Of a stretch of DNA of 64,000 bases, positions 62,705 to 64,000 are shown piece after piece. The notes under the pieces are model-generated. The model was not told where the DNA came from. It saw nothing but the letters and a program-made list of their open reading frames with translations, and ran no database searches. Each line of letters opens with the position of its first letter. Positions within the stretch are counted from its first letter, which is position 1. Made by a program: the position numbers and the translations under genes. This stretch comes from Saccharopolyspora erythraea NRRL 2338 (lineage in GTDB: Bacteria; Actinomycetota; Actinomycetes; Mycobacteriales; Pseudonocardiaceae), in assembly GCF_000062885.1 (NCBI RefSeq), contig NC_009142.1, positions 3,337,584-3,401,583 on the forward strand. Direction: 5' to 3'.

Positions 62705-63258
62705 GCCGGGCAACGCTGGGCGGTCCGGTCCTGATCCGTCGAGGAGCAGGGCAGTCGAGGTCGGCGAAGCGGAAATGGGCGTCCCTCCGTTCTGGTGCGG
62801 CCGCACGAATCGGCAGCGGTCGGTGATTCGCCGGGCAGCCTGTTCACGGCACGGTTCGGCCGCGGGTGGGATTGGCGACCGCCGACAATACCCGAAATTC
62901 CGGCCGGATCGCGTCGGCGGATCGGAAATCCGGAATTTGACATCGCGCGGCGATTCTGTTCCAAGTCCCGCTCTGCCAGGGTCTTTCGTTGCGGTCGGGG
63001 GAGGTGCCGGCCTGCCCAAGTCGGCGAAGAATGATTTCCTGACAGTCGCCCAGCCGGGTTGTCAAGTGGATCGGAGAAAACAGGTCGAGGCGAATTCCAT
63101 CCCGAAGGTTCGCCGAGTACCGAAAACCGCACAGTCACCGTGGTGCGCCGTTGGCCGGAGTGCTCCCGCGGATCCCGCGATTAGGAACACGGCCTCGCGG
63201 GTAGTCCGCGAAGGCACCGGCTGACCGCTACGACCACCACGAGAAAACGGGTGCGCTG
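62705..63258. other. Intergenic region upstream of the SNF2 and xanthine-dehydrogenase-type genes
   Basis: 554 bp, visibly lower in GC than the coding DNA around it. It holds a 9-bp inverted repeat AAATTCCGG (62894-62902) / CCGGAATTT (62929-62937) and a TTGACA at 62936-62941. This must contain the divergent promoters. No gene seen. Confidence 0.55.
62894..62937. promoter_or_regulatory. Inverted repeat AAATTCCGG-N26-CCGGAATTT
   Basis: Perfect 9-bp arms; the right arm overlaps a plus-strand TTGACA. Between divergent genes, so it may serve either promoter. Confidence 0.4.
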
Positions 63259-63765
63259 ATGGAAGCTGAGATCACCCTGGACGTCGACGGCGAACGGCAC
63301 CGCATCACAGCGGACACGCGCACGACGGTGCTCGACGCCTTCCGCGACCACCTGGGCATCACCTCGGCCAAGAAGGGCTGCGACCACGGGCAGTGCGGAG
63401 CGTGCACGGTGCTCGCCGACGGAAGGCGGGTCACCACGTGCCTGTCGCTGGCCGTGGCCAACCAGGACGTGCGGTTCACGACCGCGCAGGGACTGGCGCG
63501 CGACGGCGGGCACCCCGTGCAGCAGGCGTTCGTGGACCACGACGCCTTCCAGTGCGGTTACTGCACGCCCGGCCAGGTCTGCTCCGCGGTCGGCGTGCTC
63601 GACGAGTTCGGCCGGGGCTGGCCCAGCGCCGCCACATCCGACGTCAGCGCCGAGCCGGAGCTCGACGACGAGGAGATCCGCGAGCGCATGAGCGGCAACC
63701 TCTGCCGGTGCGGCGCCTACACCGGCATCGTCGCGGCGATCGGCGAAGTGGGAGGCAGGCGGTGA
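63259..63765 (+). CDS. [2Fe-2S] subunit of a xanthine-dehydrogenase-family enzyme
   Basis: 168 aa from ATG 63259. Two cluster motifs in family order: GCDHGQCGACTVL with downstream C-L-S-L (about residues 41-70), then FQCGYCTPGQV near 98 and LCRCGAY near 150. This is the CoxS/XdhC-like small subunit of a molybdenum hydroxylase, transferring electrons from the Mo subunit. The stop overlaps the next gene (GTGA). Substrate is set by the large subunit outside the window. Confidence 0.95.
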   Translation: MEAEITLDVDGERHRITADTRTTVLDAFRDHLGITSAKKGCDHGQCGACTVLADGRRVTTCLSLAVANQDVRFTTAQGLARDGGHPVQQAFVDHDAFQCGYCTPGQVCSAVGVLDEFGRGWPSAATSDVSAEPELDDEEIRERMSGNLCRCGAYTGIVAAIGEVGGRR

Positions 63766-64000
63766 ACCCCTTCGACTACCAGCGCGCCGAGGACGCCGAC
63801 AGCGCGGTGGCGGCGGTCGCGGGCCGCCCGGCGGCGGCCTTCCTCGGCGGCGGCACGAACCTGGTGGACCACATGAAGCTCGGCATCGCCAGCCCGGAGC
63901 TGCTGGTGGACGTCACCCGCCTCCCGCTGGGCGGTGTCGAACCGCTGGCGGACGGCGGGGTGCGCGTCGGGGCCGGGGTGCGCAACAGCGACCTCGCCGC
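63762..64000 (+). CDS. FAD-binding subunit of a molybdenum hydroxylase, 5' part
   Basis: Runs off the window; 79 codons visible from GTG 63762. Begins M-N-P-F-D-Y-Q-R-A and contains the FAD/ADP-binding loop AAFLGGGTNLVDHMKLG, as in CoxM/YagS proteins, followed by P-E-L-L-V-D-V-T-R-L. Coupled to the [2Fe-2S] subunit; the Mo-binding large subunit should follow. Confidence 0.93.
   Translation, partial: MNPFDYQRAEDADSAVAAVAGRPAAAFLGGGTNLVDHMKLGIASPELLVDVTRLPLGGVEPLADGGVRVGAGVRNSDLA

Overview
The window is high-GC actinobacterial DNA: codon third positions are almost all G or C, GTG starts are frequent, and genes are densely packed with ATGA/GTGA overlaps. The left edge holds the 3' end of a hydroxamate-siderophore NRPS whose first adenylation domain reads, by eye, as the published hydroxyornithine code DMENLGLINK. 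It is followed by an MbtH gene and a divergent heterodimeric ABC exporter with an iron box. This matches the layout I remember for the erythrochelin (etc) locus of Saccharopolyspora erythraea, so I infer that species or a close relative. No database search was possible.

Layout. 1-11.6 kb: siderophore end, MbtH and exporter. 11.7-16.4 kb: an IclR regulator and a CoA-transferase / HMG-CoA-lyase-like / MatC-type carrier catabolic unit. 16.4-23.5 kb: small conserved hypotheticals, manganese catalase, a thioester-reductase-like SDR coupled to a 43-aa ORF, a MalY-like lyase, a DoxX protein and an MBL hydrolase. 23.6-28.1 kb: acyl-CoA synthetase, GAF-LuxR regulator, and a DUF485 plus ActP-like symporter pair. 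28.5-31.2 kb: MBL protein plus FAD monooxygenase. 31.3-46.5 kb: a complete [NiFe]-hydrogenase locus of the actinobacterial group 1h (formerly group 5) type. 46.6-57.4 kb: LysR regulators, an aldo/keto reductase, a collagenase-like M9 peptidase, an NmrA-like SDR, and a TetR / acyl-CoA dehydrogenase / enoyl-CoA hydratase set. 57.7-64 kb: an orphan histidine kinase, a SNF2/SWIM pair, and the start of a molybdenum hydroxylase operon that runs off the end.

The hydrogenase locus is the centrepiece. hhyS and hhyL encode a cytoplasmic-type (no Tat signal) high-affinity enzyme. Around them lie a genuine maturation protease, a NifU-like protein that has lost the second Cys of its motif, four poorly understood proteins (304 aa, DUF5947-like, 69 aa, DUF6084-like), a 239-aa protein whose C-terminal half is a catalytically dead copy of the maturation protease, and a 43-aa single-TM protein. 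After a hairpin the second half begins: SIS protein, divergent HypC-like protein, second SIS protein, hypC, hypD, hypE, hypA, hypB, with hypF convergent. No hypX is present. The paired SIS proteins around a divergent HypC and the dead protease paralog are the best candidates here for undescribed maturation biology.

Other items worth attention are complementary degenerate ATP sites in the exporter pair, a terminal NRPS condensation domain with Tyr in place of the catalytic His, an apparent frameshift in the signal-peptide region of the collagenase gene, and several strong inverted repeats acting as terminators or candidate operators. I saw no rRNA, tRNA, CRISPR array, insertion sequence or prophage.
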